From Aphis gossypii (lineage: Eukaryota > Arthropoda > Insecta > Hemiptera > Aphididae): a stretch of 64,000 bases of DNA. The stretch covers positions 49,328,351 to 49,392,350 of the forward strand of contig NC_065533.1 in the NCBI RefSeq assembly GCF_020184175.1, given 5' to 3'. The notes below the pieces were generated by a model. The model did not search any database, was not told the DNA's origin, and saw nothing but the letters and a program-made list of their open reading frames with translations. Within the stretch, counting starts at the first letter, position 1. Each line of letters starts with the position of its first letter. This document shows, in pieces, positions 12,849-25,804 of the stretch. Made by a program: the position numbers and the translations under genes.

Positions 12849-14776
12849 TTAATTGTCATTAGAAAAAATTGGATATGCATTATTCATCCAATTAGTATGC
12901 CAATCAATTGCCCGAAAATTATTTATTTCTTTACAAAATCTAGTTCGTTGTTCACAGATTTGCAAAGGGAAATTTTTAAACCATGTCATAATATGCATTG
13001 CAAGCTGATTTTCATTAGAGAATACAAGCCCATTTTCGTTGTGTCGAACCAATTCATTTAGGCTGAAACAAATAAACATTTATTAAAATCTTAAAAAAAT
13101 TGGTTTAATTTATTGTACAAAACTAGAATTCTCTATAAATTAAATAACTATTACCATTTAAAATCATATGCACAAACAGGTAAACCAACACCGTACATAT
13201 CAATCACTTTCATTGGCAAGTCTAAGCCGCTCGAGGATGCATGTAAGCATACACCAAGATCAGCACACGCTGAAATTATTCAGAAATATATTTTATATTA
13301 TGAAAAATAATTTATTTTATTTAATAATCCTGTAATTTTACCTAAAAGAATTGGATAATCATTATTTTCAAGCCAAGGTGTAATGATTAAAACTTTATTC
13401 CACTTTAATTTTGAAATCATAAGTTGATAGTGACACTTTAATGGACCTCGACCAGTAATAACACACACGAGTTTTGGATAGATATCATCACTTTCATCGT
13501 ACTCTGAAACAATAAATGTAAACTATATTTTGGTGACCTTAGTTATCTCTAAAAATAAATATATATTTAGACGTAAACATATAGTAAAATATTCTTCAAT
13601 AATTACCCAGAACTACTTTGATAGTATAATAGCAAGATAAACTTAAGAAATAACAAATACATTTAAACATAGTGATCCATTCAATTGATTAAAATAAATT
13701 ATTTATCAATAATATATGTAGGTAATTTGTTGTATACTTTGTAGAGCTTTCAATAAAATCGAAAAATCTTCATCTGGGGTCCAGCTAGTACTGGACACAA
13801 GTAGACTAGGTCGGTCGGATTTTAATCGCACCTCTCCAGATTCCAATAGCTCAGTGAAATCGTTTAATTTCATTTTTTCTAGTAAATAATGTTTTTCAGT
13901 TAATGTTATCGTTTTAAATTGTGGTCCCGGACGATCATATAGAGTCGTAGCTCTGAAAAAAATACACACCATAGATATTTTGTTTACAAATTAAAAAAAT
14001 ATACATATATTGTAAAATCAAAAATACTTACTCAATATTCCATTTTTCATGTAAGTCTTCTTTCATTGCTTTGGTTACACAAAGATTAGAATCAGCTAGT
14101 CTGCCAAAAAAGTGTTCATAGAATAAAGAAAGTTTTACCAAAGGTGCATTGGAACCCAATGTCAGAGCAAGTACTGAGTATGCATAATTATGCCAATCGA
14201 TTATAAATTTTGCGTTGACAAGCAAACAATAAAACCAGCAAACAGCAAGTGTTGGAATTGCAGGTGGATTTTGAACTAGAACGATGTCAGATTTGCGTTT
14301 CACCAATATTGCCCAAAATAGTGTCAATGTTTGCCATACAACTTTAAACAGGAATGCAATTAACCGTGGAACATCTGTGGAATACAAACAAAATATACAG
14401 TCATGTCGCGACCCATACAAGAAACTATTATGATCTATGTCAATGCAAGGGCGGAGTTATAAATTATGGAAGCTGTTGGATTCAATCGATTTTTCAAAGA
14501 ATGACTGAAATCCTATTGGTAAATTGAAATTTTTATTCAGGTACTGGGCAGCAATAAACATTGAAGTAAAGCATACTCACATTCGTCAAACGGAAACGGT
14601 TTCTGGACGCCGATAATCGTGGCGTTCTCCTTCAGATCGTCCAGCACGGGGCTGTCCGTGTACCCAACGATGTCAACGTTGAAACCTTGGCGGATCAAAG
14701 ATTGCGCATGATACTGCATCCTTGGGCTTCGACCTATGTCGCCCAAGACCACTACGCAGACGTTTTTCTTTACCAT
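12849..14776 (-). CDS. ALG1: ALG1: beta-1,4-mannosyltransferase of N-glycan assembly
   Basis: Transfers the first mannose from GDP-Man to GlcNAc2-PP-dolichol on the cytosolic ER face, at the start of N-glycan core assembly. I derive six exons by splice sites: 14581-14776, 14032-14374, 13738-13952, 13342-13503, 13155-13269 and 12849-13062 (stop at 12849-12851). Donors are GTGAGT, GTAAGT, GTATAC, GTAAAA and GTAATA, and every acceptor ends CAG. The sum is 1245 bp, giving 414 residues with phase kept at each junction. Recognisable blocks are GDIGRSPRMQYH (12-23), QNPPAIP (100-106), IDWHNY (124-129), FGRL...CVTKAM, SSTSWTPDEDFSILL, SSSGLDLPMKV (317-327) and ENGLVF near the C-terminus. A hydrophobic helix lies at about 70-90. 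Human ALG1 is longer (464 residues) because of an N-terminal membrane anchor that this model lacks. The ATG chosen is the first after an in-frame TGA; a GTG two codons upstream is not used. Family assignment is very secure and the 5' end slightly less so. Confidence 0.95.
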
Positions 14777-14806
14777 TTTCACAGTATTCGGCGGAATCGT
14801 TAACCG

Positions 14807-14821
14807 TCACGATGATCGCAT
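14807..14821 (-). promoter_or_regulatory. Four-codon upstream ORF ahead of ALG1
   Basis: In the presumed 5' leader, an ATG at 14821 is followed by three codons and TGA (MRSS-stop), ending 30 bp before the ALG1 ATG and in the same frame. If transcription starts upstream of it, it could reduce ALG1 translation. No transcription start is known, so this is a positional observation only. Confidence 0.35.
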
Positions 14822-16204
14822 ATGTCCGTAAAAGCGACAGATGATCGAAGCCAAAAGAGGACTTCGACGGTTCAACGCATCAGAAAGTAGCAGGTACTTG
14901 GGACCTTGCGGTAAGCAGCAATCGATTCGAATTACAGTTATCGCTTATCGTCTTCGCGTCCACGCACGCACGATAACGATATTGCTATCATCACAAACTG
15001 TTATCACAAAAAATACGGGTTATCATCTATAATCTAAGATAATACAATATTCAATGATAGTATGATCATTGATCCTATTGTTGTACTCTCAAGTGTAGAA
15101 AATTAAAACATTAAATTTATAATTTTTAATTTCAAAATCTTGTTTATTTTTTGGAAGTGAACCGTTGCTTTTTAATTCACGTAAAACATAAATGATTAAT
15201 TTCCGAAAGAAATTCATGTCTTTTGGTGTTTTGTGCCAAAGCGCCAATGCGTTTTACCAATGCTAAGTTAGCCATATTACTGAAAAATGATTAAAATTTG
15301 TTCAACCAATTTTAAATAGAAATACAATTTATAATTGGTGGTCGCTCATCGATAATTTTTTGATAATTACTTAATTTTGTATGAAAAACATTTAAATTCT
15401 CGTCAACTCAAAAGTCTTAGAACAAAAATAAAGTATCTAGTGCAATGCTAAGTGCATTGAAAAATTATATTTTTCCTTAATAGTATATCTTCATAATAGT
15501 ATGTACTTACATACAATTTATAACTAAAATTATTTTATTAGAAAGTCCTTAATAAATAATATGTAGTTCAACATTTTACAATATCTATACTATAAAACAA
15601 CATATTCCAATATTATATTATAATACAATTGTTATGTAATTTTATAATAATTTTTAAAATTATTTGTTTCAGCTTTGTTACAATTTTAATTTTAAGGGAC
15701 ATGGGCATTACCTGTTTTTTGGCTTTACAAAAAAATTTGATGCGTTTTAAATTTAAAGTGATAAAATTTCAAATTTTTTTTTGTGACACAAGACTGATTT
15801 TTCAAATTCTTTTTTTAAACCATATGATACTATTTAGAATATAGCTAAAAACTTTTCAATACTATGTGGTAATATGCTATAATATTATTATATAATATAT
15901 TTTTATTGTGTTCCTTTTAATATATCATGGTAAATGATCTGCAAGTATAAAATGGTTGAGAACCAGAATTGTGTAAAAAAGTATGGAGTATGTAAGGAAA
16001 TTTTAATATTTTTTTTTGTGATAGAATTTTTGACAAATTTTTATGGTCAAAATAATATACTATTAGAATAATTTAATAATTGCAATGTTTTTTGGCAAAA
16101 TTTAAACCAACCTACCCGTTATGCTAATAGTAAATAATTACTTTAATATATTAAGATCAAAAACAAATCATGAACATTTGAAATATTGTTACTATTCTAA
16201 GGGG
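14822..16204. other. ALG1 upstream region and non-coding DNA
   Basis: The first 150 bp or so upstream of ALG1 (to about 14960) are less AT-rich, consistent with a promoter and 5' leader, but I recognise no TATA or initiator element with confidence. Short plus-strand frames here are antisense or chance. From 15000 onward only AT-rich sequence is seen. Confidence 0.5.
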
Positions 16205-16722
16205 TATAATTTCATGTGTGAGAATGAAATCTTATGTGTTAATTTAGCAAATTATTAATAAAATATGTATATTTACACACGCATTAAAAATTAAAAATTA
16301 GTTTTTATTTTTTTATAAATTTAGTATTATCATTTAATTGGATAACTTATATTGTATTTTCTTTAAATTTAAAAATGAATCTAATGTTTATAGTTTCATG
16401 TGTGAGAAATGAAATTTAATGTCTTAAATTTACAAATTATTAATAAAGTAGGTATATTTTATACAGATATTAATAATTAAGGCTGTTGAGAGCAGACTGT
16501 TTTCAAGGCGTTCGATATAGGCAATATTCTAAAATAATAGTGATTTGCTGTGAGAGTGTGTGCGAACTGCGAAGTGACTGATCATTGGTGTGTGTGAGTT
16601 CCCTGAACACATATTAATAATTAAAAATTGAAAGTAAGAAATCATTTTTTTTTTGATTTAGTATTATCATTTCATTAAATGAGTTATGTTATATTTTCTC
16701 TAAATTAAAAAATGAATCTAAG
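16205..16722 (+). repeat. Tandem duplication; second unit interrupted
   Basis: Unit A (16205-16385) and unit B (16388-16722) share, in order, a TTTCATGTGTGAGAA block, AAATTATTAATAAA, a TTTAGTATTATCATTT block and a terminal AAAAATGAATCTAA. Unit B is longer because of a 132-bp insertion annotated separately. No coding potential was seen. Confidence 0.75.
16481..16612. mobile_element. 132-bp insertion with 12-bp target duplication
   Basis: The segment is absent from tandem unit A. It is flanked by identical ATTAATAATTAA copies (16469-16480 and 16613-16624), the footprint expected of an insertion. It is GC-richer than its surroundings, starts GGCTGTTGAGAG and contains GCGTTCGATATAGG, which loosely resembles a tRNA-type pol III B box. 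It has no poly-A tail and no terminal inverted repeats. It could be a short SINE-like retroposon or the remnant of one. Confidence 0.5.
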
Positions 16723-19700
16723 CCTTAGTACTATAGGTTGACAGCAAAAGATTAATTATAGGATAGCAAGGAACGTCAATGCTTCTGGGTCCTTAATCTT
16801 AAAGGGGTTTTGACCTTCATAAATACAATTTGAATTTTGTTTTAAAATTTGTACTGTGCTGTTATAGACTTCAAAAAGTGCAAAAATTTATATTTCATAC
16901 AAGAGTCTAGGCTGGATTGGGCTTTTATATAAAAAATAAACGTAGGCAACAGAAAATTAATCAAAGAGTTACATTAAACTTTATTTTATCAGTATAAAAG
17001 TATGATAGTACCACAAAACCTAGTAAGTATAATGTAAAATTGTGTAAATTAAATATACTATATTAATAAAAACTATTGTTTTTTTTTATTTGATTTAAAA
17101 ATTGATCGATATTTGTAGCATAAATAGATCAAATATTTGAACCAACATTTACATGGTATTATCCTGGGGACTCCAATTTATATTTACGCCTCTGGCTGAC
17201 CTACAGAATCAGTTTAGTCTTCACTCAGAATTATTTTATATCATTTTAGGTCATTCATATCATATTTCAGTATCATACAAAATAATGAACATTATTATTA
17301 ATTTTTTATTTATTTGATATACAAAGTAAAAGCTTTGCTTGGTGTTCACTGCTTAGCTCCAAATCACATTTATTAAAAAATAAAATTTTTCTCGGTGTTT
17401 TTAAATTTACCTTGGCATTGAAAAGTATTTAATCATAGATTCTGTTCACAAAATGCCATTATTTGTTAATTATCCTATACTATAACTTTAACCAAGCGTA
17501 ATTTTTAAATTGGTGAAGGTTTCTGTTATTATAAATAGTATAAACTCAAAAATGTTATATAAAAGTATGCCTCAAAAAATAAAACCATTGTTTATTTAAT
17601 TCTAACAATTTATCAGTTAAAAAAAAATTCACTAGGATTCAAAAATTATTTGTATTTGTTTAATCACTTCTTTTATAGATTTATCAATATATAATATATA
17701 TATATTACTATAATATTATCACTTTCAATTTTAAGGTTTGATTTTTAATTGATCACATCTGAAATAATTAAATCATATAATAATAAAAAACAAAATTTAA
17801 ATTATGAATACAGAATAGGTGATAGAAATTAGAAAGTATAAATATACTTATTAATATTTGGTTTTTGGATTACTTCCCCTCGTTAAATTAGTAATAATTA
17901 CGAGTAATGTTTCACTCATTAGTTATTATATTGAAAAATTAAAGTTATGTGGCTAAAATAAATGGTAGGTATTTTTCACTTATCATACTATGATATACCT
18001 AGTACTAAAAGTTCTAGATTTTAGATAATTTTATTTCAAAGCTAATTAAAATATTGTAGTTATTTATTTATAGAGTAAAGTTTTATTCTAGATGTAGAGT
18101 AATTAGTTTTTATAGAATTAAAAAAAAATGTTCTCATCAATAATGATTTAATGAATAGAACATAACAAATAAAATATAAAACATTACCTAACACAAAATT
18201 AAATTATTAAAGTTTTAAAACCTTATGAATGAGAATATTAAAAAAAATATTCACAATAATTAGTTGATTTCTGTATACAAGTTTTTCTCATACGATTCTG
18301 TAAAATTTAATAATAATATAATAATTGTTTAATAATTATACTTGTTTCAAAAACGTAATAAATCAATAGTGTGTTCTATCAATCATCATCACAGAAGGCG
18401 CAGCTTTCTTCTTAAGGGGTTTTATATAGGCAATTTTAACGAATTTTGAGAACAATAAATTATTATTTCATACATAGTAATTGACAAAGAAAGTAGAATA
18501 TTTATAAATAAAAAAAAATATTTCGAAAACTTTTATATTTAGTAAATTCTATTATAATTATTTGTTGAAATTTCAAATCTCTAAACCTAATTTTTTTGAG
18601 TTACAATAAAAAACAAATATGATTGTTGATATTTATGAATTTTTCAAAAACCTATTTTGCGTAAAATTTATTTTTTTCCAATTTTTTTTTTTTTATTTTT
18701 AAAAAGTACTTGTTGTTTAATGTTAAATGATATTTATAAATTCGATTTTCCTTCTACTTAGTGTACCTACTCCAGAGTCATGCACACGGCAGCAGCAGCA
18801 ATAGATGCTATTAGCTATTAGTAATTTTTTGAAGGCTGATTGACCTAAATCGCCAGTTATTTTAAGGGGCGACTATATATTTTATCTACGTAAATATAAA
18901 TTATTTTCATAAAATCGGTTATTACTCATTAAATGAGTTGGGTTAGTATTCCGAATACAATATTAAGTATAGTACACATTGCTTATGAAAATGAATATTA
19001 ATTTCAAGGAGAAAAAATACTTTTTTACAAACACCGATCAAATAATTTTGTTATAGTTCTTATACCATATATTATATTATCGTTTATTATTTTGCCGTAT
19101 TCATTTTAATATTGAGTGCATGTATTTTAAGAAAATTGAAATCATGCTACGATTATTCAATGTTGAACTTAAAATTTATATTATAAATAACAATATCATT
19201 ACTGTAGGGTTATGAGTATAACTTACGAGTTATATATGTAATTTAAAATTGTAAAATATGCAGTAAAAATATAATTAAATATACAATGAATTTATCAGTA
19301 TTATGCGTTCGATAGATATGCGTTATATTTTAATTCAATAAGAAATTATTGCATACAAAAACGATTCCGAGCAAAGACTATTTTATGATATAACAATATG
19401 TCGTCATTTTAATTTATATTGTTAATATAATAATTTATTTTACTATTAGTAATACAGTGTAGACGTATAGTATGAATTAATTTTTAGATAACATTTTTAT
19501 ATTGTTATATATAATATTTAATTATTACAGCATATAATATTATATAATAGAATATTGTTGTTTAATTTTAAGTCAATATCGACTTAGGTACCGCTGAATG
19601 GTATGAATAAAGGTTCTAAGTATATATGTTAAACAGTTAGCAAAAATTATTATTTATAATATAAAATATAATATTATACGTAAAAGTTTCTAGTTACTAT

Positions 19701-20225
19701 GAATAATATTTTCGGATTACAAAAAATAATTGAAATCGTAATTACGTATTTACGTTCAAATAAGATATTCAAATGTCAATAAAAATATTGTTTGAGATTT
19801 TTATAGCTGTATAAATTATCGTTTAATAATATAAATGTTTAAATAAAAAATCAATTGCAAATGTTTGTGATTTTTTCAATTTTTATCAAAATTTGGACTT
19901 AAATATTTCATTAAAAAGCGTGCTTATGTATTTTTAATATTTTTAAATTCTTAAACTCATGTCAAAACTTATACTACAGTTCTAAGCGTTTAGATGAACC
20001 CTAAATATTTTTATGAACATTAAAAAAATAATTGGAATATTTTGAAATGCCAAAATTATTACAAACAATTATGGATCGATAAATTGCTAATATACAAACT
20101 TTATACAATATAAATGTAACTTTTAACAATTTAACGAATAATAATATATGTAATTAATTCAGATGTGCCCGCGGAGCACAGTTTGAGAACCGCTTGTGTA
20201 TACGATAATATGTCAAATAATTATT
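16723..20225. other. Non-coding AT-rich stretch
   Basis: No gene or RNA recognised. Sequence is strongly AT-rich with many stops in all frames. A short CAGCAGCAGCA patch lies near 18790. A plausible function for any part of it is not visible. Confidence 0.6.
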
Positions 20226-21637
20226 CAATTTAAAATTTCAGGGGTGGTTTCCGATGGCAAAGTGAATATCCTTGGTGCATTATAGTGGTAAAAAGTATTA
20301 AGTTTCCAGTAGTTTTCAAAAAAATCGGGAAAAATCACGAAAAAGTGACAGAAAAACGAGAATTTTTACGTAAAACCAGTTTTCGACAAAATCAATTTTT
20401 TTTTATATAGCTGTAACTCAAAAACAAATAACTGTAAATACTTGAACTTTTTACCAAATGTTTATATAAGCGTAATCTATACACAGTTGTATTTAAATAT
20501 TAAAATATTATGGCTTTTTTTGAGCTATTTGCCCGGACAGCGGAAATTTTCGATTTTCTTAAGTATTTTTTTTAAAAATGTTGGAAATTTAGTACAAGCT
20601 TTCTTATAAATTATTCTTATTGTAGATGAAAAAATAAGTAAATCACAATTTTTTTTAAAGTGTTTAAAGTTCAATTTTTTACATAATATATCAAAATCGC
20701 GAGAATTTGCAAGTAATTTTGTTGTTGAAAATTCATAAAATGTTTTGTAATTATATCTAAGGTTAAAAAATTCAACATTAAGTTTTCTATAAGTTTTCCT
20801 TCAAATAGCTATAAAGAAAATTTGAAGTGTCATTATAGGAAAAAAAACTGTTAGAACATCTGAATATTAAATTATGACAAAATCGTGTAAAGATAACGAT
20901 TTATTCACAAACGATTTTAAGTATTTGTAATTATTTAAAAAGTATAAGTCGTAGGTACTTGATAATTTCACCAGTTATTGAGATTGGAATTTTCTTTACA
21001 TAATTTAATTTCCAAAATATTTTGCTTACTTTAATGGTAATGGTATTTAAAGACATTTGAAATCTTTGTTTTTTTTATAAACGTCGATAACATTTTTTGG
21101 CTAAGTCAAAATACTTGGAAATTCAATATAAAGTTTTTCATGAGTTAGGAAAATTATAGGTATACATGGGCACAATTTTTTTTATTGGCGGTTCAAATAA
21201 TGACAAAAATTCGTCAAAATCAAAAATATTTGAAAGTTATTTTGCAGTTAAAAATGTATAAAAAATTTTGTTTAAGTAGCTAAGAATTGAAAATTAAATA
21301 CAAAATTTTCCATAAGTTTGGCTTACATTATTTTAAAAGAAATTGAGTGTTGGCTAATTAAAAAAAGAATTATCGAAAGTTAATATAGTTATTCAGGTCA
21401 TTTATTAAAATATAAACCACCATTTTTACCACTCAATGGAAAATATAATATATCTTAGCCCCTAGGCTGACAAATCATCCAAATTCAGAATCGTTTTTCG
21501 TATACAACGATACCTATTATTGGATTTAAATTTAACACACCTATTATAGTAACCTACTCCATGTCCGAGGTCCATTCGATACTTTCTGTACGCAACAGAT
21601 CGTTATTCGCTTGACCACCTTTTTTTTTTTTTTTTTG
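20226..21637 (+). repeat. Dispersed repeat family R1, copy 2
   Basis: Aligns with copy 1 from its GGTGGTTTCCGATGG segment onward, including the AAAACCAGTTTTCGAC block, the TTTGCAAGTAATTTT block and the CAGAATCGTTTTTCGTATAC segment. It ends with CGCTTGACCACC followed by poly-T. The 5' start (TTTTAGATTCTGAACG) is missing, so it is 5' truncated or diverged. Confidence 0.8.
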
Positions 21638-22999
21638 AAAATTTTTTTAGTACCTATGTGATAATTTACCAACTTTTATTCTTGTATATTTCAGATACAC
21701 AGTATTAATTAATGTATTTTAATATTGCATTTGATGTATATACTTTAGGAATACTATTATATCATTGATTATTCGAGTATTTTCATTCTTAATGCTTACT
21801 CAAGTATGCTTGTTAGTAATAACGTTATAATAGTGAAAAAATATGATAACATATCGATTTGTTGTTTATAGAAAATTAAATAATACGTTCGTGTATATTA
21901 TATCATTATAGCATATATTGATATATTATATGTTATATTGTCTTACTTGTTAAAGTGTTATTGTAGGTATTAGTTATATTATATATTTATATGTTGTGCT
22001 GTTGCAGTGTTGTATTTTAAATTGATAATTATTTGATATAATATTAATAATGAAACAGTAATCCTAATATACAAATATAATTTTGTAAAAAATAGTTTAT
22101 TTCAGCCAGTTATTATTTTTTTTTTGTATATATGGTTTTGTTTTTCTTGCGGCTTCTAAAATAAAGTATAAAGGTGATTTTGGTTTAATTGTTATTAAAG
22201 GAAAAAAGTAAAAACAATAGGAAATAGAATAGTTTTATTTCGCTTGTTTCACCCGAAACCAATGCATAGGTATTTCGATTTCAATAATGAAGCTTAGTGT
22301 AGGCAATATATTTATTTTACAATATATCTGAATACTCTAAATGCAGTGTTTATTATTTTGATATTGATCACTTATCAGCGTTTAAATTATGTTTTACATT
22401 TTACATTGTGTTTATGTTACAAAATATCATCCATGGACCATGGAGTTTAAAATGATTAATAATTATGTATCTATTTTAATAGAAAACTTTTGTCACAGAC
22501 TTCTATACTAACTAGTTCATAGAAATCTGTGACTTTTGTTAATGCTATCGTTTTTTTCATTAAATTCCACATAGTAATATTTAATTTATTGTATACTGTA
22601 TAGCGTTATAGGTACATCATAAAACTTTTCGATGGGCACATAGTTTCAGAACTTGGGTTGAGAGAATTGCAAAATTGAAAGAGAAAAATTCGCTTGTGCA
22701 CTTACTGCACTACCCGTGGCAATGATTGCACTAGGTATCTCTACGGATTTTACTACCTATAAAATAAAAATGTTTGTGCGATTTTCATAGCAGTACATAA
22801 TAATTTAATTGCTATAATAATTGATCGAGTTAGAATTGTGTTTTTCTAATTATTAATATCGTATTGCTCTATTATAATGTCTTGTACGTCGTTCAGTTAT
22901 TTTATACAATTTCAGGACGCGAATACGTATGGTGTAATGTTTATGTATTAGTCCGGTGCATTACACCGCCGTCGTGTGTTGTTGTCGTCCGTACAGGTG
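21638..22999. other. Non-coding stretch between repeat copies
   Basis: AT-rich DNA without a supported exon. A slightly GC-richer patch lies at about 22620-22990. No TIRs or RNA genes were seen. Confidence 0.55.
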
Positions 23000-24297
23000 T
23001 ATTTTAGATTCTGAACGAAGTGATGAATGTATTGATTTTACAATGGTGTGTGTTTTTTTTTTTTTTTTTTTTTTTTGTTTTTGTGTCTGTGTACAGCATA
23101 ATTAGTCGAAATAATGCTCCAATTTCAAACAATGGGGGTGGTTTCCGATGTAAAAGTGAATATCTTTGGTGCATTATAGAGGTAAAAAGTTAACATTTTC
23201 CAACACTTTTCAAAAAAATCGAGAAAAACAAAAAAAAAATGACGGAAAACGGCAATTTTTACGCAAAACCAGTTTTCGACCAAATCGATTTTTTTTTATG
23301 GTTGTAATTCAAAAACTAATCACTGAAAATACTTGAAATTTTCACCAAATGTTAATGTCAGTGGTATCCGTATATAGTTAAATTTTCAAAAATTTTTGAC
23401 TTTTTTTGAGTTATTTATAGACCACTGAAATTTTCGATTTTTTTGAGAAATTTTTTTTAAAGTGTCGATAAAAAATTTTTGGATGACCAAAAAGTTTTGA
23501 AAATTTAATACAAGGTTCCTTATGAGTTGTTTTTAATGTAGCTAAAAAAAATTAAAAATCGTTAGTCACAATTTTTTTTTATAAGCGTTTGTAGTTCAAA
23601 TTTTTACGAAATCTGTCGAAAACGCGAAAATTTGCAAGTAATTTTGAAGTTGAAAAATCATAAAATGTTTTTCTTTTATAACTAAGTTTTGAAAATTTGG
23701 TACAAGGCTCTCCATACATTTTTCTTCAAATATCTGTAAAAAAAACTCTACCGGATTCAGACAAAAAATTTTTATGAGTGTTTGAAATTTAAATTTTTAC
23801 AAAAACCGCGTTAAATAACAGTTTAGCCTCAAACGATTTTTGAAATTTGTTATTATTCAAAAAGTATAAGTCGTAGATACTTGAAAATTTTACCAGTTAT
23901 TAAGATTCGCGTTTTCTTTACGTGATTTAAATTTCAAAATATTTTGACTTTTTTTGAGCTATTTATAGACAACTGAAATTTTCAATTTTTCTGAAAAAAT
24001 ATTTTTTAAGTGTCGATAAAATTTTTTTGGCCCTATCAAAATACTTGAAAATTTAATACAAAGTTCCTCATATGTTATTCTTATAGTGATTAAAAAATTA
24101 TAAGAATACATAGGCACAATTTTTTTTTATTAGCATTTGAAGTTCAAATTTTGACGAAAATTCGTCAAAATTATGAATATTTGCGAAATATTTGAAGTTG
24201 AAAAATCATAAAATTTTTTGTGTTTATAACTAAGGATTAAAAATACAACACTAAGTTTTCCATAAGTTTACCTTCAAGTATCTATAGAGAAGCTTGA
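23000..24297 (+). repeat. Dispersed repeat family R1, copy 3
   Basis: Begins with TTTTAGATTCTGAACG as in copy 1 and runs through the same internal motifs, with a poly-T tract at 23053-23076. The 3' end is cut off at a junction with a pogo-like remnant at 24303. It lacks the terminal CGTTCAGAATCG segment seen in copies 1 and 2. Confidence 0.8.
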
Positions 24298-24302
24298 AAA
24301 CC

Positions 24303-24430
24303 TTGATAACTCGAATTTGTTTTCGTCCCTATGGAATTCGTATGAACTCAATGCGATATTTGTAACTCGAAAAATACATGTCAAATTAATTTTTGCCTCC
24401 CTTGAAATTCGAGTTATCGAGACTCCACTG
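24303..24430. mobile_element. pogo/Tigger-like MITE remnant
   Basis: The inverted motifs GATAACTCGAATTT (left) and AAATTCGAGTTATC (right) face each other, and the right end reads GAGACTCCACTG followed by TA. An end of the form CAGTGGAGTCTCGATAACTCG with a TA target is characteristic of pogo/Tigger-derived elements. The left terminus has lost the CAGTGGAG portion where it joins the R1 copy. Confidence 0.55.
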
Positions 24431-25804
24431 TATATTGTTTTCTAATACTTAGTGTACTTGAAATTAAATTTTTTTCAAGTTGTAACTATGGTTTTCTATT
24501 AATAAATGGTGTTTTTTGAGTTTATTATTTAATTATGTCATGGTTTTTTAAAAACTAGGTATTAATTATTATTTTACATACATTCAGGGCCGGCGGCATA
24601 TCATTGCTAGCGATGGCATTCGGCAATCCCTGTCCCTATGACCCTATCTCACATATGCGTAACTTGGGGGGGGGGGTGAAAAGAGTCCAAGTTAATGACA
24701 TAACATGACATGTATTGTATAATCGATTAAATTGTTTTAATTATATTTATATGTATATTATGTTCCATGTATACAGTAAAAAATATTTTATTTGAAATAC
24801 TAACCAGTTTAAACCAGTACCGTATTGAATTTTTTCTAGCATTGAATTTATTCACGACTTTAATGTTATGGCATCATTTTCACCCTGCATTTGTTGGTAT
24901 TTTTATAAAAACCTTAAAGTACACCATACACAGATAGCTATGAGCTATCCATAGAAAGAACTTATCTAGTTATCTGAAATTAAGTTCATAGAAGTAAAAC
25001 GGAACTGAAGAATGCGCACATGGACCACACAAGCTTGTAAGCTTGTATAGAAATAATTCAGAGTAATATTCAGACATTAAACGATTAGTCGAAGCATTAA
25101 CTAAAAAAATCAAAAAATAATGATTTCATACTACTTCTGTAACTAAATGGTCGATCAGATTTCAGCAAAATATATGATATGTATATGAAATACGTAAAAT
25201 GAAAAATAAAACAGATCGTGTGTAGCCCGGCGCATAGTAGGTAGTTGCCTCCCAAAATATACGAATTGCCTCCCGTTCTTATCGTAAATAAAAAGGTTAA
25301 TTTAAAACGATTTATTATCAGCAAACACAAAAAAGTTCTATATGGTGCATAGTTATTACTTAAAACTACAACATCATTCAAGTATAAAATTGATATGCAT
25401 CTTTATATGATAAAATAGATTTTGTCATGCATCTTTAGACGCTGTGCGATAAGAGAGCAGAGAGTACACGCAATAGTCTTCTTAATCATTTTGACGTTTT
25501 CAAAAACAAGTATATTATAATATTTTTAATAATTGTGTGATAAAAATGACCTCCTAGAAATACGAAATAGATGGGTAATGTAATAATATCAAATACTTAA
25601 TTGATGGGTTTATTTCTTAAGAAAAAAATTGTTATTAATTGGATTTGAATCTGCTTGTTTTTCATAGGGTAGATACCTAATATTTTTATTTTAACTTTTA
25701 TAGTTATAAGTACCTAATTTTTGTCACATGCCATTTAGTGAGATTGTGTATAGTAGTTAAAAAATTATACCTATATGTATGTTTTTTTTATAATTTATTA
25801 ACAG
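24431..25804. other. Non-coding stretch with a possible MITE fragment
   Basis: A CAGGGCCGGCGG word near 24585 and a run of 11 G at 24666-24676 resemble one end of a CAGGGCC-type hAT MITE, but I could not match the other end. The minus-strand frame at 25097-25381 starts with TTG and shows no motifs. The last part leads into the splice acceptor of the next entry. Confidence 0.45.

Noticed and set aside
13113..13310. Plus-strand frame over ALG1 exon 5
   Set aside because: It is antisense to an exon whose minus-strand reading gives conserved ALG1 sequence with correct splice phases.
16495..16530. Possible tRNA gene suggested by GCGTTCGATATAGG
   Set aside because: No acceptor stem, anticodon arm or A box can be assembled around it. 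It is at most a tRNA-derived fragment.
24584..24676. Possible hAT MITE starting CAGGGCCGGCGG
   Set aside because: Only one end could be recognised, so it is not called as an element.
25097..25381. 94-codon minus frame
   Set aside because: It begins with TTG, the composition is AT-driven, and there is no motif. It may overlap an old repeat.
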